NCBI RefSeq assembly: GCF_940807255.1 | Contig: NZ_CALNWY010000006.1 | Coordinates: 89,139-153,138 of the forward strand | Reading direction: 5' to 3' | DNA length: 64,000 bases | Origin: Mixta sp. Marseille-Q2659 | GTDB lineage: Bacteria > Pseudomonadota > Gammaproteobacteria > Enterobacterales > Enterobacteriaceae | Notes under the pieces: model-generated | What the model was told of the DNA's origin: nothing | The model's database searches: none | Seen by the model: only the letters and a program-made list of their open reading frames with translations | Part shown: positions 23,825 to 35,569 of the stretch, piece after piece | Position numbering within the stretch: the stretch's first letter is position 1 | How the letters are laid out: each line of letters starts with the position of its first letter | Translations under genes and position numbers: made by a program

Positions 23825-25984
23825 TTACCGCTCGGAAACGGGCTCTTCCTGTTTGAGGACACGCACCAGATAACGTCCATCCTCGGTGAGTTTGGCGCCA
23901 TGAATATCAGTTTCGAAACCGGGATAATGTCGGCCAATCGCACACAGCATCAGCAGGAAATCGAGAACAGGTCGGCTGGACTCGGTAATCATCTCACCCG
24001 GCATCACCAACGGCACACCCGGCGGATAAGGCAGAATCATATTGGCCGACACGCGTCCGATCATCTGATCAATCTCGACCGTTTCCACCTGCCCTTTTAC
24101 CTGCAGCTGAAATGCCCGATGCGGCGTCATTTTCATTTCCGGCAGAACATCAAACGCTTTCAGCATCAGGCGCGGCAGATCGTGCTGGCGGATCAGCTGA
24201 TGGATGCCCTGCGCCAGCGTCTGGATACGCATGTTGCGATAGAAATCGGGATCTTCAGCGTAGAGATCCGGCAGGATATTTTTAACGCGCAGATTAAGAT
24301 CGTAAGCGCGTTTGAAATCCAGCAGGCCGCGCAGCAGCCCCATCGCACGGGTTTTATCAATGCCGATACTGAACAGGAACAGCAGGTTATAGGGCCCGGT
24401 TTTCTCGACCACAATCCCGCGCTCATCGAGAAACTTCGCCACCAGCGCCGCCGGGATCCCTTCTTCCGCCATTTCGCCCTGCTCGCTCATGCCCGGCGTT
24501 AAGATGGTGACCTTGATCGGATCGAGATACATATGATCGCGATCCGCATCGATAAAGCCGTGCCAGTCCTCTTCGCCCGGCTGAATCGGCCAGCATTCCG
24601 CTTCATCAATGCCGTCCGGCTGCCAGATATCGAAAAACCAGCTATCGGACTCTTCGCGCAGACGCTGTATTTCCCGACGGAAATGCAGCGCGCGCTCAAC
24701 GGAACGGTTAATCAGCCGTCGTCCAGGATTGCCGCGTAGCATCGCCGCCGCCGTCTCGATCGAAGCGACAATAGAATAGTTGGGCGACGTGGTGGTGTGC
24801 ATCATATAGGCTTCATTAAAGGTCTGTTCGTCGTAGTCGCCTTTAATGTGAATCAGCGAAGCCTGTGAGAAGGCTGCCAGCAGTTTATGCGTTGACTGCG
24901 TTTCATAAATAACTTTGCCGGGCGTGCGCTCACCGCTCATACCGCTTTTACCGGCATAGATGGGATGAAAATTGGTATAGGGCACCCACGCGGAATCAAA
25001 ATGAATCGAAGGGACATCCAGCGTTTCTTTGATATAGCGGGTGTTATATAGCAGGCCATCATAGGTTGAGTTGGTGATCACCGCATGGACCGGCCAGCCA
25101 GCGTGTTCCGTTTGCGCCACCTTTAGCGCAATGCTTTCGCGGGTAAACTCACGCTTGGGAATGCCGCCGAGAATGCCCAGCGCATTGCGCGTCGGCTTTA
25201 ACCAGATCGGCACGATATCGCTCATCATCAACAGATGCGTCAGCGATTTATGGCAGTTGCGGTCGATAAGTACCGTACTGCCCGCCGCTGCGGCGTACAT
25301 ACCGACGATTTTATTGGAAGTTGAGGTGCCGTTGGTCACCATATAGCTCTGCTCAGCGCCAAAAGTTCGGGCAATATACTCCTCTGCCTCCAGGTGCGGG
25401 CCGGTATGGTCAAGCAGCGAACCGAGTTCCGTTACCGAAATCGAGGTGTCGGCCTTAAGGGTGTTTGGCCCATAAAAATCATAAAACAGCGTGCCAACCG
25501 GGCTTTTCTGGAAAGCCGTGCCCGCCATATGGCCGGGCGTGCAGAAGGTATATTTTCCTTCCTTCACATAGGTAAACAGCGCTCTGGTTAATGGCGGCGT
25601 GATGTTGTCGATATATTCATCAGTGTATTGCCGGATACGCTGCGCAATATCTTCTTCTACGCCAAGCGCATACTCAAAGAACCACAGCGCCATGCGCATC
25701 TCATTGATGCTGATGTCCATGGTTGAATGGGTGTTAATAAAGGCGTAGAGCGGCAAGTATTCATTAAGCTGATTGATTTCGCTGCATAAATCGAGACTGT
25801 ATTCATCCCAGTCAAAAATCACCCCGCAAATACGCGGATTATGCTCAATAAGCTTAACTAAGTCGTTGGCGTCTTTTGGATAGATCAGGTCAAAGCCCTG
25901 ACTGATTAATGCCTGATGCAGCTGACGGATCGGTTCGTCTTTATAAAAAGCGTTATGCGGTCCCATTATCGCAATAATATTCAA
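23825..25984 (-). CDS. ldcC: Lysine decarboxylase LdcC
   Basis: PLP-dependent decarboxylase making cadaverine from lysine. 719 residues (E. coli LdcC 713). An N-terminal wing/response-regulator-like domain (about 1-130) precedes the PLP domain, with the cofactor lysine in TQSTHKLLAAFSQ near residue 367. I choose LdcC over CadA by position (accA-ldcC-yaeR). No cadB or cadC is nearby, which also favours the constitutive form. AGGAGG stands before the ATG. Confidence 0.93.
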   Translation of the reverse strand: MNIIAIMGPHNAFYKDEPIRQLHQALISQGFDLIYPKDANDLVKLIEHNPRICGVIFDWDEYSLDLCSEINQLNEYLPLYAFINTHSTMDISINEMRMALWFFEYALGVEEDIAQRIRQYTDEYIDNITPPLTRALFTYVKEGKYTFCTPGHMAGTAFQKSPVGTLFYDFYGPNTLKADTSISVTELGSLLDHTGPHLEAEEYIARTFGAEQSYMVTNGTSTSNKIVGMYAAAAGSTVLIDRNCHKSLTHLLMMSDIVPIWLKPTRNALGILGGIPKREFTRESIALKVAQTEHAGWPVHAVITNSTYDGLLYNTRYIKETLDVPSIHFDSAWVPYTNFHPIYAGKSGMSGERTPGKVIYETQSTHKLLAAFSQASLIHIKGDYDEQTFNEAYMMHTTTSPNYSIVASIETAAAMLRGNPGRRLINRSVERALHFRREIQRLREESDSWFFDIWQPDGIDEAECWPIQPGEEDWHGFIDADRDHMYLDPIKVTILTPGMSEQGEMAEEGIPAALVAKFLDERGIVVEKTGPYNLLFLFSIGIDKTRAMGLLRGLLDFKRAYDLNLRVKNILPDLYAEDPDFYRNMRIQTLAQGIHQLIRQHDLPRLMLKAFDVLPEMKMTPHRAFQLQVKGQVETVEIDQMIGRVSANMILPYPPGVPLVMPGEMITESSRPVLDFLLMLCAIGRHYPGFETDIHGAKLTEDGRYLVRVLKQEEPVSER

Positions 25985-26035
25985 TTCGCACCTCCTGGTG
26001 ATGAGCGATAAAGAATAAGCATAGCGGATAGCGTC

Positions 26036-26060
26036 GGCGGGGTTGGAACAGACCCGCCGG
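26036..26060 (-). other. Hairpin upstream of ldcC
   Basis: CGGCGGG and CCCGCCG form a 7-bp stem about 50-75 nt before the ldcC ATG. It would lie in the 5' untranslated RNA if transcription starts further upstream. I see no gene in the rest of the 25985-26220 interval, which must hold the ldcC promoter. Confidence 0.35.
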
Positions 26061-26214
26061 ATAGCAGGTCTGGACAGGTACAGTGAAACTTAACTGCGAT
26101 CGTGAACGGTTTCGGTTGGCGCATTAGTACGCCGGAGGCGAGGCCTCTTTCCGCGCCCTGCTTGCTGGCGTACATCTCGCTGATTATTGCGAAAAATCGT
26201 CTTGTCGCAAACGT

Positions 26215-26240
26215 AAAAAAGGCGGCCAGAGGCCGCCTTC
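26215..26240 (-). terminator. Terminator after accA
   Basis: On the minus strand GGCGGCC and GGCCGCC pair around TCT, followed by six T. It closes the long rpsB-to-accA gene run. Confidence 0.9.
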
Positions 26241-26257
26241 TTATCGCCCGAAAAGAA

Positions 26258-27217
26258 TCAGGCGTAGCCGTAGCTCATCAGACGTTGATAACGACGATTG
26301 AGCAACTCTTCCGTATTCAGCACGTCCAGATCGGCCAGGTCAGCCAGCAGCTGCGCTTTCAGCGAAGCAGCGATGGCCTGCGGATCGCGATGCGCGCCGC
26401 CCAGCGGTTCCGGTACGATAGAATCAATCAGCTCAAGCTCTTTCAGACGCGGTGCAATAATGCCCATCGCTTCCGCCGCCAGCGGCGCTTTGTCTGCGCT
26501 TTTCCACAGAATAGAGGCGCAGCCTTCCGGTGAAATCACCGAATAGGTGCTGTACTGCAGCATATTGACCTTATCGCCGACGCCGATCGCCAGCGCGCCG
26601 CCGGATCCGCCTTCACCGATAACGGTGCAGATGACCGGGACTTTCAGGCCGGACATTTCACGCAGGTTGCGTGCAATAGCCTCAGACTGACCGCGCTCTT
26701 CCGCGCCCACGCCCGGATAAGCACCCGGCGTATCGATAAAGGTAATAATCGGCATTTTGAAACGCTCGGCCATCTCCATCAGGCGCAGCGCTTTGCGATA
26801 ACCTTCCGGTGCCGGCATCCCGAAGTTACGGCGAATTTTCTCTTTGGTTTCACGGCCTTTCTGATGGCCGATGATCATAACCGGGCGCCCGTCCAGACGC
26901 GCAATACCACCGACAATCGCTTTATCGTCCGCATAGGCGCGGTCGCCAGCCAGTTCATCAAAGTCAGTAAACACGTTACGGACATAGTCCAGCGTGTAAG
27001 GACGCAGCGGATGACGCGCCAGCTGCGCAATCTGCCATGCGCCCAAATCCGAGAAGATTTTACGGGTCAGCTCCACGCTTTTTTCGCGCAGGCGCTGAAT
27101 TTCTTCATCCAGATTAATATCGTGTTTTTCATCCTGACGGCCAACCGACTTAAGGGAGTCGATTTTCGCCTCCAGTTCTGCAATTGGCTGTTCAAAATCC
27201 AGGTAATTAAGACTCAT
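26258..27217 (-). CDS. accA: Acetyl-CoA carboxylase carboxyltransferase alpha subunit AccA
   Basis: Transfers the carboxyl group from carboxybiotin to acetyl-CoA, together with AccD, in the first step of fatty acid synthesis. 319 residues, the E. coli length. Crotonase-like core with [13 protein letters not shown] and [20 protein letters not shown]. It starts 12 bp after the dnaE stop and is preceded by AGGA. Confidence 0.98.
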   Translation of the reverse strand: MSLNYLDFEQPIAELEAKIDSLKSVGRQDEKHDINLDEEIQRLREKSVELTRKIFSDLGAWQIAQLARHPLRPYTLDYVRNVFTDFDELAGDRAYADDKAIVGGIARLDGRPVMIIGHQKGRETKEKIRRNFGMPAPEGYRKALRLMEMAERFKMPIITFIDTPGAYPGVGAEERGQSEAIARNLREMSGLKVPVICTVIGEGGSGGALAIGVGDKVNMLQYSTYSVISPEGCASILWKSADKAPLAAEAMGIIAPRLKELELIDSIVPEPLGGAHRDPQAIAASLKAQLLADLADLDVLNTEELLNRRYQRLMSYGYA

Positions 27218-27229
27218 AATGTTCCTGTT

Positions 27230-30200
27230 TTAGTCAAACTCCAGTTCCACCTGCTCCGATCCTATCAGCGATCGCAGGTCATTCAGCAAACGATCGCAGG
27301 GAGATACGCGCCAGGCTGCGCCGAAACGCAACTTAGCCCGCGCATCCGCTCTCTGATAGTAGAGATGTACCGGAATTGTCCCCGAACGATGGGGTTCCAG
27401 AGACTGACGGAGACGGTTTAAAAGCTGGTCATCAATTTGCCTGTCCGTCAGCGAGATAGCAAGTCCGCGCGCGTATTTTTCACGCGCTTCGTCAATATCC
27501 ATAATTTCGCGAGTGGTCATTTTAAGGCCGCCGCTAAAGTCATCAAAGCTGACCTGTCCGCTGACGATCAGGATACGGTCTTTTTCCAGCAAATGCTGGT
27601 ATTTATCAAGCGCATCTGTGAACAACATCACTTCCAGACGACCGGAACGATCGTCCAGGGTGCAGATGCCAATACGGTTACCGCGTTTAGTGACCATTAC
27701 GCGGGCCGCCACCACCAAACCGGCTGCGGTCGTAATTTTACCGCGCTCGGTCGGGTGCATGTCTTTCAGGCGCACGCCGCCGACGTAGCGTTCAATTTCT
27801 TTCAGATACTGATTAATCGGATGGCCGGTCAGATAGAGCCCCAGCGTTTCACGCTCGCCATCCAGCTGGACCTGCTCCGGCCACGGCGTAATACTGGCGT
27901 AGGACTGCTCTACCTGCTCCGGCTCTTCCGCCAGCACGCCAAACATATCCGCCTGGCCAATCGCTTCCGCTTTCGCATGCTGATCCGCCGCCTTCAGGGC
28001 ATCGCCCAGCGCATTCATCAGCGCGGCGCGGTGCGGCCCAAGGCGATCGAACGCGCCGGACATAATCAGTTTTTCCATCACCCGACGGTTGATCTTTTTC
28101 GGATCGGTGCGCGCGCAAAGATCGAACAACTCGCGGAAATAGCCATCTTTATTACGCGCTTCAATGATCGCTTCGATCGGGCCTTCGCCGACGCCTTTGA
28201 TCGCACCGATGCCATAAACGATCTCACCGTCGTCGTTAACGTGGAACTGATAGAGGCCGGAGTTAATATCCGGCGGCAGCACTTTCAGCCCCATGCGCCA
28301 GCACTCATCCACCAGGCCGACCACTTTCTCGGTGTTGTCCATATCGGCGGTCATTACCGCCGCCATAAACTCGGCCGGATAGTGCGCTTTCAGCCACAGC
28401 GTCTGGTAAGAAACCAGCGCATAAGCGGCGGAGTGTGATTTATTGAAGCCGTAACCGGCGAATTTTTCCACCAGGTCGAAGATTTTCATCGACAGCTCGC
28501 CGTCGATGCCCATGCTTTCCGCGCCCTCTTTAAACACCGAGCGCTGCTTGGCCATCTCTTCCGGCTTTTTCTTACCCATGGCGCGACGCAGCATATCTGC
28601 GCCGCCGAGCGTATAGCCCGCCAGCACCTGGGCAATCTGCATCACCTGTTCCTGATACAGGATAATGCCGTAGGTCGGCTCCAGTACCGGCTTCAGCGAC
28701 TCATGCTGCCACTGAATATCAGGATAGGAGATCGCTTCACGACCGTGCTTACGGTCGATAAAGTTATCCACCATGCCCGACTGCAGCGGACCAGGACGGA
28801 ACAGCGCTACCAGCGCGATCATATCTTCAAAGCAGTCCGGCTTCAGACGCTTGATCAGATCTTTCATACCGCGCGATTCAAGCTGGAACACCGCCGTGGT
28901 TTCCGCGCGCTGCAGCATATCAAAACTTTTTTTATCTTCCAGCGGGATCGCGGCAATATCGATTGGTGGTTCGCCCTGTTTCGCCCGGCGCGCGTTAATC
29001 ATCTCCAGCGCCCAGTTGATAATTGTCAGCGTACGCAGGCCGAGGAAGTCAAACTTCACCAGCCCGGCATATTCCACGTCGTTTTTATCAAATTGGGTGA
29101 CTGGATGATTACCGTGTTCATCACAGTAAAGCGGAGCGAAATCGGTAATTTTCGTCGGCGCGATCACCACCCCACCGGCGTGCTTGCCAGCGTTACGCGT
29201 GACGCCTTCCAGCTTGCGCGCCATATCAATCAGCGCCCTGACCTCTTCATCCGCCTCATAGATTTCCGGCAGCTGCGGCTCGGCGGCAAAGGCTTTTTCC
29301 AGCGTCATGCCCGGATCGGGCGGCACCAGCTTGGAGATACGATCGACGAAACCGTACGGATGGCCCAGCACGCGGCCTACATCGCGGATAACCGCTTTCG
29401 CCGCCATGGTGCCGAAAGTGATGATCTGAGAAACCGCATCACGTCCGTACATATCGGCAACGTGTTCAATCACCTGGTCGCGCTTTTCCATACAGAAATC
29501 GACGTCGAAGTCGGGCATGGAAACACGTTCCGGGTTCAGAAAGCGTTCAAACAGCAGGTCAAATTCCAGCGGATCGAGATCGGTGATTTTTAGCGCGTAG
29601 GCCACCAGCGAACCGGCCCCTGAACCACGGCCCGGACCAACCGGAATGCCGTTGTCCTTCGACCACTGGATAAATTCCATTACGATCAGAAAGTAGCCGG
29701 GAAAACCCATCTGGTTGATAACGTTAAGCTCAATTTCCAGACGTTCATCATATTCTGGTCGCTTCTGCGCCCGAACCTCAGGATCGGGAAAGAGAAACTC
29801 AAGGCGTTCTTCCAGACCTTCGCGCGAGCGTTTCACCAGGAAGTCTTCGGTGGTCATCGTGCCGGTCGGGAACTGCGGCAGGAAATATTCGCCAAGGCGC
29901 ACGGTAACGTTACAGCGACGGGCGATCTCTACGCTGTTTTCCAGCGCTTCCGGGATATCGGAAAACAGTTCGCACATCTCTTCAGCGCTGCGCATATACT
30001 GCTGCGGGCTGTAGTTGCGCGGGCGTTTAGGATCGTCCAGCGTGTAGCCGTCATGAATGGCGACGCGGATTTCATGGGCGTCGAAGTCGTCCTCATTAAT
30101 AAAGCAGACTTCGTTAGTGGCGACCACAGGAATGCCTTCGGCAATCGCCAGTTCGACGGCGGCATGCAGATAGCTCTCTTCGTCCGGGCGACCGGTGCGA

Positions 30201-30712
30201 ATCAGCTCCAGATAGTAGCGATCGGGGAAGTGCTGCTGATAAAAGGCAAGACACTGGGCGACCAGCGCCTGATTACCGCGCAGCAGGCTGCGTCCCACGT
30301 CGCCGCGCCGTCCGCCGGAGAGCAGAATCAGCCCTTCCTGCAGGTCAGCCAGCCAGTCGCGATCGATAGTCGGGCCTTCCGGGCCGTAACCGCGCTGATA
30401 GGCGCGGGAAATAAGCAGCGTCAGATTCTGGTAACCGGTGTTATTCATCGCCAGCACGGTGATCTGTGTCAGCTCATCGCCCATCAGCTCGCTGGCGACC
30501 AAAAAATCGGCGCCAATAATCGGCTTAATGCCTGCGCCATGCGCCGTACCGTAAAACTTCACCAACCCGCACAGGTTAGTAAAGTCGGTAATCGCCATGG
30601 CGGGCATCCCAAGCGCCGCCGCTTTTTTCACCAGCGGGCCGGTCTTCGCCAGTCCATCGATCATTGAATAATCGCTGTGGATACGCAGATGAATAAAACG
30701 TGGTTCGGCCAT
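27230..30712 (-). CDS. dnaE: DNA polymerase III alpha subunit DnaE
   Basis: Replicative polymerase catalytic subunit. 1160 residues, the enterobacterial length. The PHP domain opens with [13 protein letters not shown]. The polymerase active site has [15 protein letters not shown] and the catalytic pair in [10 protein letters not shown] (Asp near 401 and 403). The C-terminal OB-fold and tail (about 970-1160) bind ssDNA, beta clamp and tau. It lies 31 bp after rnhB and 12 bp before accA. Confidence 0.99.
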   Translation of the reverse strand: MAEPRFIHLRIHSDYSMIDGLAKTGPLVKKAAALGMPAMAITDFTNLCGLVKFYGTAHGAGIKPIIGADFLVASELMGDELTQITVLAMNNTGYQNLTLLISRAYQRGYGPEGPTIDRDWLADLQEGLILLSGGRRGDVGRSLLRGNQALVAQCLAFYQQHFPDRYYLELIRTGRPDEESYLHAAVELAIAEGIPVVATNEVCFINEDDFDAHEIRVAIHDGYTLDDPKRPRNYSPQQYMRSAEEMCELFSDIPEALENSVEIARRCNVTVRLGEYFLPQFPTGTMTTEDFLVKRSREGLEERLEFLFPDPEVRAQKRPEYDERLEIELNVINQMGFPGYFLIVMEFIQWSKDNGIPVGPGRGSGAGSLVAYALKITDLDPLEFDLLFERFLNPERVSMPDFDVDFCMEKRDQVIEHVADMYGRDAVSQIITFGTMAAKAVIRDVGRVLGHPYGFVDRISKLVPPDPGMTLEKAFAAEPQLPEIYEADEEVRALIDMARKLEGVTRNAGKHAGGVVIAPTKITDFAPLYCDEHGNHPVTQFDKNDVEYAGLVKFDFLGLRTLTIINWALEMINARRAKQGEPPIDIAAIPLEDKKSFDMLQRAETTAVFQLESRGMKDLIKRLKPDCFEDMIALVALFRPGPLQSGMVDNFIDRKHGREAISYPDIQWQHESLKPVLEPTYGIILYQEQVMQIAQVLAGYTLGGADMLRRAMGKKKPEEMAKQRSVFKEGAESMGIDGELSMKIFDLVEKFAGYGFNKSHSAAYALVSYQTLWLKAHYPAEFMAAVMTADMDNTEKVVGLVDECWRMGLKVLPPDINSGLYQFHVNDDGEIVYGIGAIKGVGEGPIEAIIEARNKDGYFRELFDLCARTDPKKINRRVMEKLIMSGAFDRLGPHRAALMNALGDALKAADQHAKAEAIGQADMFGVLAEEPEQVEQSYASITPWPEQVQLDGERETLGLYLTGHPINQYLKEIERYVGGVRLKDMHPTERGKITTAAGLVVAARVMVTKRGNRIGICTLDDRSGRLEVMLFTDALDKYQHLLEKDRILIVSGQVSFDDFSGGLKMTTREIMDIDEAREKYARGLAISLTDRQIDDQLLNRLRQSLEPHRSGTIPVHLYYQRADARAKLRFGAAWRVSPCDRLLNDLRSLIGSEQVELEFD

Positions 30713-30743
30713 CTTTCTTTCCGGTTAGCAGCTGAAAACGCGC

Positions 30744-31367
30744 TTAGCGCGCGCGTTCAGTGGTGAGACTGACTTCGAGGTCCAGTAGCGCATTGCGCAC
30801 CGGCGCAAAACTACGACGATGGTGCGGCGTGGCGCCATGCTCTGTCAACATCGCCAGATGTTGCGCGGTGGGATAACCTTTATGCTGCGCAAAGCCGTAT
30901 TGCGGAAAAACCGCATCCAGCTCCGCCATTTCGCGGTCACGCGTGACTTTCGCGATAATCGACGCGGCGCTGATTTCCGCGACCAGGCTGTCGCCTTTTA
31001 CGACCGCCATCGACGGCATTGGCAGCGCCGGGCAACGGTTGCCGTCAATCAGCACATAATCAGGCGCAATGGCCAGGCCTGCCACCGCGCGTTGCATCGC
31101 CAGCATAGTGGCGTGCAGAATATTCAGTTGATCTATCTCTTCCGGCTCGGCGCGCCCCAGACTCCAGGCCAGCGCTTTCTCGCGGATTTCATCAAACAAG
31201 GCCAGCCGACGTTTTTCGCTCAGCTTTTTAGAATCCGCCAGACCTACGATGGGACGCGCAGGATCGAGGATCACCGCCGCCGTCACCACCGCGCCGACCA
31301 GCGGCCCGCGTCCGACTTCATCAACGCCCGCGATTAAACGCGCGTTGGGATAAATAAATTCAGCCAT
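30744..31367 (-). CDS. rnhB: Ribonuclease HII
   Basis: Removes ribonucleotides embedded in DNA. 207 residues from the ATG at 31367, starting [20 protein letters not shown]. The acidic catalytic DE pair is in [12 protein letters not shown], with another Asp in VLIDGNRCP. It overlaps the lpxB end by 8 bp, as in E. coli. The open frame continues upstream to 31550 but that part is inside lpxB. Confidence 0.96.
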   Translation of the reverse strand: MAEFIYPNARLIAGVDEVGRGPLVGAVVTAAVILDPARPIVGLADSKKLSEKRRLALFDEIREKALAWSLGRAEPEEIDQLNILHATMLAMQRAVAGLAIAPDYVLIDGNRCPALPMPSMAVVKGDSLVAEISAASIIAKVTRDREMAELDAVFPQYGFAQHKGYPTAQHLAMLTEHGATPHHRRSFAPVRNALLDLEVSLTTERAR

Positions 31368-32508
31368 TCGCCAACTCCAGTACGGCCTGCGCCGCTTGTT
31401 CATCGGCATTCCAGCGAATTTGCTGGTGTAATTCAGTAAAGGTTGCCAGCAGACGTTCGCGCGTTGCGCCCTGTGCCAGCAACGGTTCCAGCGCGGCAGC
31501 CAGCCGATCGGGCTGGCAGTCGTCCTGTAACAGTTCAGGCACCAGTTCACGTCCGGCCAGTAAATTGGGCAGCGACACGTATTGGGTTTTGACCAGCCGC
31601 TGCGCCAGCCAGAAGGTAAAGGGCTTCATGCGATAGCCGACCACCATCGGACATTTCGCCAGCATACATTCCAGCGCCGCCGTGCCGGAGGCAAGCAACG
31701 CCGCATCGCTGGCGATCATCGCCTCGCGCCCTTTGCCATCCAGCAGATGTACCGGCAGCTCCGGCGCCGTCGCCGCTTTGATCTGTTCAAACTGTTCGCG
31801 CCGTTTAGCGTTAACCAGCGGTACGACAATTTCCAGCTGCGGCCATTTCTCGCGCAGTCGCTGGGCCGTTTTCAGAAAATCAGCACTAAGCATTTCCACT
31901 TCGGCCGAACGCGAACCGGGCAACAGCGCAAGGCACAGCGCCTCTTCAGCGATGCCAAGTTCACGCCGCGCCGCCGCCTTATCAGGCTGGAGCGGCATGG
32001 CGTCCGCCATAGTATGTCCAATAAAACGACAGGGAACATCAAAGCGATCGTAAAAAGCTTTTTCAAACGGCAGGAAGGCCAGCACCAGATCGGTCGCGCG
32101 GCCAATTTTAAATACGCGCTTTTGTCGCCACGCCCAGACCGACGGACTGACGTAATGAATAGTGCGGATCCCGCTCTGCTTCAGACGGCCTTCCAAAGTG
32201 ATATTAAAATCGGGCGCATCAATGCCAACAAAGACATCGGGCTTAAGTTCAGTGAAACGGCGGGTTAAATCGCGACGGATTTTTAACAGGCGCGGCAGGC
32301 GCTCCAGCACCTCAACGATGCCCATCACCGCCAGCTCTTCCATGTCGTACCAGCTTTCGCAACCTTCCGCCAGCATACGCGGGCCCGCCACGCCGACGAA
32401 GCGGGCGTCAGGGTGTTTGGCTTTGAGCGCACGAATTAAACCGGCACCAAGAATATCGCCGGAGGTTTCTCCGGCGACAAGGGCAATCGTTAAGGGACGA
32501 GCAGCCAT
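31360..32508 (-). CDS. lpxB: Lipid A disaccharide synthase LpxB
   Basis: Membrane-associated glycosyltransferase (GT19) that joins lipid X to UDP-2,3-diacylglucosamine. 382 residues, the E. coli length. The N terminus [20 protein letters not shown] is the family signature; [13 protein letters not shown] lies in the nucleotide-binding half. It is 3 bp after the lpxA stop, within lpxD-fabZ-lpxA-lpxB. Confidence 0.98.
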   Translation of the reverse strand: MAARPLTIALVAGETSGDILGAGLIRALKAKHPDARFVGVAGPRMLAEGCESWYDMEELAVMGIVEVLERLPRLLKIRRDLTRRFTELKPDVFVGIDAPDFNITLEGRLKQSGIRTIHYVSPSVWAWRQKRVFKIGRATDLVLAFLPFEKAFYDRFDVPCRFIGHTMADAMPLQPDKAAARRELGIAEEALCLALLPGSRSAEVEMLSADFLKTAQRLREKWPQLEIVVPLVNAKRREQFEQIKAATAPELPVHLLDGKGREAMIASDAALLASGTAALECMLAKCPMVVGYRMKPFTFWLAQRLVKTQYVSLPNLLAGRELVPELLQDDCQPDRLAAALEPLLAQGATRERLLATFTELHQQIRWNADEQAAQAVLELANG

Positions 32509-32511
32509 GAG

Positions 32512-33300
32512 TTAACGAATCAGACCTCGCGTTGAGCGGGCAAAGAAATCATAAAACGGCTTAACTTCAGCATGCTGCTGCGCCAGCGCTTCGATTTCCG
32601 GCTTCACTTCATCCAGCGTTTTGCCACTGCGGTATAACAGTTTGTAGGCATTACGGATCGCGTGTAGCGCTTCTTTACTGAAGCCGCGACGTTTCAGGCC
32701 TTCGATATTGATGCCGAACGGCGTCGCGTGGTTACCCTGCGCGATAACGTAAGGCGGCACATCCTGCGCCACGCCGGAACAGCCGCCCACCATCACGTGC
32801 GCGCCGATGATGCAAAACTGATGAACCGCCGTCATGCCGCCGATAATGGCAAAATCATCCACCGTGACATGGCCGCCCAGCGTCGCGTTATTAGCAAAAA
32901 TACAGCGATTGCCAATAATACAGTCATGGGCGATATGCGCGTTAACCATCAGCAGGTTATCGCTGCCGATGCGGGTTACGCCGCCGCCCTGCACCGTACC
33001 ACGGTGAATAGTCACGCTTTCGCGGATGCTGTTACGATCGCCAATCTCAACGCGGGTCGGCTCACCAGCATATTTCAGGTCCTGGTTTACCTCACCGATC
33101 GAGGCAAACTGGGTAATAATGTTGTCTTTACCGATGCGGGTATGACCGTTCACTACCACATGGGATTTCAGAACGGTACCTTCACCGATTTCAACATTCG
33201 CGCCGATGTAACAGAATGGGCCGATGTTGACACGGGCACCAATGATGGCGCCCTCTTCGACGATGGAACTAGGATGAATTACGGCGGTTGCATCAATCAC
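32512..33300 (-). CDS. lpxA: UDP-N-acetylglucosamine acyltransferase LpxA
   Basis: First step of lipid A synthesis: transfers 3-hydroxymyristate from ACP to UDP-GlcNAc. 262 residues, the family length. Left-handed beta helix of hexapeptide repeats (residues about 1-185); the catalytic His is in [10 protein letters not shown] near residue 125. The start is GTG at 33300, 3 bp after the fabZ stop. Confidence 0.98.
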   Translation of the reverse strand: MIDATAVIHPSSIVEEGAIIGARVNIGPFCYIGANVEIGEGTVLKSHVVVNGHTRIGKDNIITQFASIGEVNQDLKYAGEPTRVEIGDRNSIRESVTIHRGTVQGGGVTRIGSDNLLMVNAHIAHDCIIGNRCIFANNATLGGHVTVDDFAIIGGMTAVHQFCIIGAHVMVGGCSGVAQDVPPYVIAQGNHATPFGINIEGLKRRGFSKEALHAIRNAYKLLYRSGKTLDEVKPEIEALAQQHAEVKPFYDFFARSTRGLIR

Positions 33301-33303
33301 GTA

Positions 33304-33759
33304 TTATGCCTCCCGGCTACGGGCACACATCATGGTCGCTTCACAGACAATCTTGCCGTCTACGGTAGCAACGCCCTTAAAGCGCGTCAAACCACGACGC
33401 GTTTTCTCGAAGGTTACTTCCATAATCATCTGGTCGCCCGGTACAACCGGACGCTTGAAGCGCGCTTCATCAATCCCGGCAAAATAGTAAAGCTCGCCCG
33501 GCTCAAGTTTGCCCACGCTTTTAAACGCCAGAATACCCGTGGCCTGCGCCATCGCTTCCAGAATCAGTACGCCCGGGAAAATCGGTTTACCAGGGAAATG
33601 TCCCTGGAAAAACGGTTCGTTAACCGAGACGTTTTTTACCGCTCGCAGATATTTGTGTTCTTCGAACTCCAGGACACGATCGACCAGTAAAAACGGATAA
33701 CGGTGCGGCAGCAGTTCTAAAATCTCTTCAATATTCAGAGTATGAGTTTCAGTAGTCAA
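33304..33759 (-). CDS. fabZ: 3-hydroxyacyl-ACP dehydratase FabZ
   Basis: Hot-dog fold dehydratase of fatty acid elongation, competing with LpxA for 3-hydroxymyristoyl-ACP. 151 residues. The catalytic His and Glu lie in [19 protein letters not shown]. The 156-bp gap to lpxD holds no gene I can recognise. Confidence 0.98.
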   Translation of the reverse strand: MTTETHTLNIEEILELLPHRYPFLLVDRVLEFEEHKYLRAVKNVSVNEPFFQGHFPGKPIFPGVLILEAMAQATGILAFKSVGKLEPGELYYFAGIDEARFKRPVVPGDQMIMEVTFEKTRRGLTRFKGVATVDGKIVCEATMMCARSREA

Positions 33760-33915
33760 AATACTCTTCCTGTCCTAAAAATTCTGATGGCATCAATAAC
33801 ACGGCCTGCACCGATCGGACGATCGTCGGCAGGCCGCAAATTCGTTTATGTGGCGCCTGGCTTCCCTGCTTAGCATGTTTTATTTATGAAAGCCGGACAG
33901 AGATGGGATGCGCGT

Positions 33916-34941
33916 TTAGTCGTCTTTGCCGACTTTACGCTCGATGGCTTTTAAGCGCTTGCTCATTTCATCGATATTCATCACCAGCGCTGCGGTTTTA
34001 CGCCAGGTTTTATTTGGTTGCAACGGAATGCCCGAAGAGTATACCCCAGGTTCCGTGATGGGACGCATCACCATTCCCATTCCGGTAACGGTCACTTTGT
34101 CACAGATTTCCATGTGTCCGTTAATAACGCTGGCGCCACCGATCATACAGTAACGACCGATTTTCAGGCTACCCGCCATGATCACACCGCCAGCAACGGC
34201 CGTATTGTCGCCAATCACTACGTTATGTGCAATCTGGCACTGGTTATCAATGATAACACCATTACCAATCTGAGTGTTATCCAGCGCACCGCGATCGATG
34301 GTGGTACAGGCGCCGATTTCAACGCGATCGCCAATAATCACCGAGCCAAGCTGGGGAATTTTCACCCAGTTGCCACGATCGTTGGCATAACCAAAACCAT
34401 CAGCGCCGATGACCGTGCCGGACTGAATCAGACACTGCTGACCAATACGAATTTCATGGTAAACCGTTACGTTGGCCCACAGGCGCGTTCCGGCACCGAT
34501 GTGCGTGTTTTTACCTACGAAGCAGCCAGCGCCGATCACGACATTATCGCCAAGCACCACGCCCGACTCAATAACGGCATTCGCGCCAACAGAAACGTTG
34601 CTGCCCAGCGTAGCGCTGGCATCAATGACCGCGCTCGGCGCGATGTTTTGCGCGGGTTGCGGCGTGGTATCAAGCAGCTGCGCCATACGCGCGTAGGTCA
34701 GGTAAGGGTTTTTCACCACCAGCGCGGCGCTATGGCACCACGACAGATCGGCTTCCGTCAGCACCACGGCAGATGCCTGGCATTCGGCGAGCTGCTCACG
34801 GTAGCGGCTGTTGGCAAGAAAAGTGATTTGACCATTTTGGGCGGATTGCATAGAAGCAATGCCGGAGATGGCGATATCGCCATCTCCGTGCAATTCTGCA
34901 TCCAACTGCTGGGCTAAATCAGCCAGTCGAATTGAGGACAT
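33916..34941 (-). CDS. lpxD: UDP-3-O-(3-hydroxymyristoyl)glucosamine N-acyltransferase LpxD
   Basis: Third acyl step of lipid A synthesis. 341 residues, the E. coli length. An N-terminal uridine-binding domain (about 1-100) precedes hexapeptide repeats; the catalytic His is in [15 protein letters not shown] near residue 239. It begins 3 bp after the skp stop, linking outer-membrane protein and lipid A synthesis in one transcript. Confidence 0.98.
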   Translation of the reverse strand: MSSIRLADLAQQLDAELHGDGDIAISGIASMQSAQNGQITFLANSRYREQLAECQASAVVLTEADLSWCHSAALVVKNPYLTYARMAQLLDTTPQPAQNIAPSAVIDASATLGSNVSVGANAVIESGVVLGDNVVIGAGCFVGKNTHIGAGTRLWANVTVYHEIRIGQQCLIQSGTVIGADGFGYANDRGNWVKIPQLGSVIIGDRVEIGACTTIDRGALDNTQIGNGVIIDNQCQIAHNVVIGDNTAVAGGVIMAGSLKIGRYCMIGGASVINGHMEICDKVTVTGMGMVMRPITEPGVYSSGIPLQPNKTWRKTAALVMNIDEMSKRLKAIERKVGKDD

Positions 34942-34944
34942 TGA

Positions 34945-35442
34945 TTATTTAACCTGTTTCAGAACGTCAGCCGTGATGTCTTTCGCATTAGAAGCGTAAG
35001 CTACCGCGTTAGCATCGATAACCACATCGTAGCCATCGTTATCAGCAACTTTTTTCACTGCGTCCTGGATACGGCTCAGCAGTTTATTACGTTCTTCCAT
35101 CTGGCGACGGCGGTTGTCCTGCTCAAAAGCCTGCGCTTTTGAAGAGAACGCTTCGCGCTGAGACATGATGTCTTTTTCCATGCGGCTACGTTCGCTGGCC
35201 TTCATGGTCGAGCCATCACGTTGCAGGCGCTGCATTTTTGCCTGCAGATCGCGTTCCTGGCTCTGCAACTCGGTAGCGCGGCCTTTAAATTCATTTTCCA
35301 GCTGCTTCGCAACAGAGGCACGTTGCGGTAACTGTTGGAAAATGCTGGACACGTTTACCACGGCAATTTTATCAGCAGCCTGAGCGCCTGCGGAAACCGC
35401 TAAAGCGAGACCCAGACCTGCGGCACACAACAACTTTTTCAC
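34945..35442 (-). CDS. skp: Periplasmic chaperone Skp
   Basis: Trimeric jellyfish-shaped chaperone carrying unfolded outer-membrane proteins to the Bam complex. 165 residues (E. coli 161) with a signal peptide of about 22 residues ending GAQA. A long charged coiled coil follows (about 55-130: [20 protein letters not shown]). It lies between bamA and lpxD. Confidence 0.96.
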   Translation of the reverse strand: MKKLLCAAGLGLALAVSAGAQAADKIAVVNVSSIFQQLPQRASVAKQLENEFKGRATELQSQERDLQAKMQRLQRDGSTMKASERSRMEKDIMSQREAFSSKAQAFEQDNRRRQMEERNKLLSRIQDAVKKVADNDGYDVVIDANAVAYASNAKDITADVLKQVK

Positions 35443-35569
35443 TATTAACTCCTTACCATCAACGTTTGTGTCAAAGACACAGTTTTGCCTGCAACATCGG
35501 CCCGCAGGCGAAGCTTACGGGCCAACGAACAGTGCGATACTTAACAGCTATGCTTCCCTGAAGCGGACA

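Noticed and set aside
27437-28438. 333-codon open frame on the plus strand opposite dnaE
   Set aside because: It lies entirely antisense to a highly conserved gene, has low-complexity residue use typical of shadow frames and no sensible start site. The same applies to 28703-29593, 36962-38050, 34018-34917, 32728-33690, 44093-45064 and 31582-32268.
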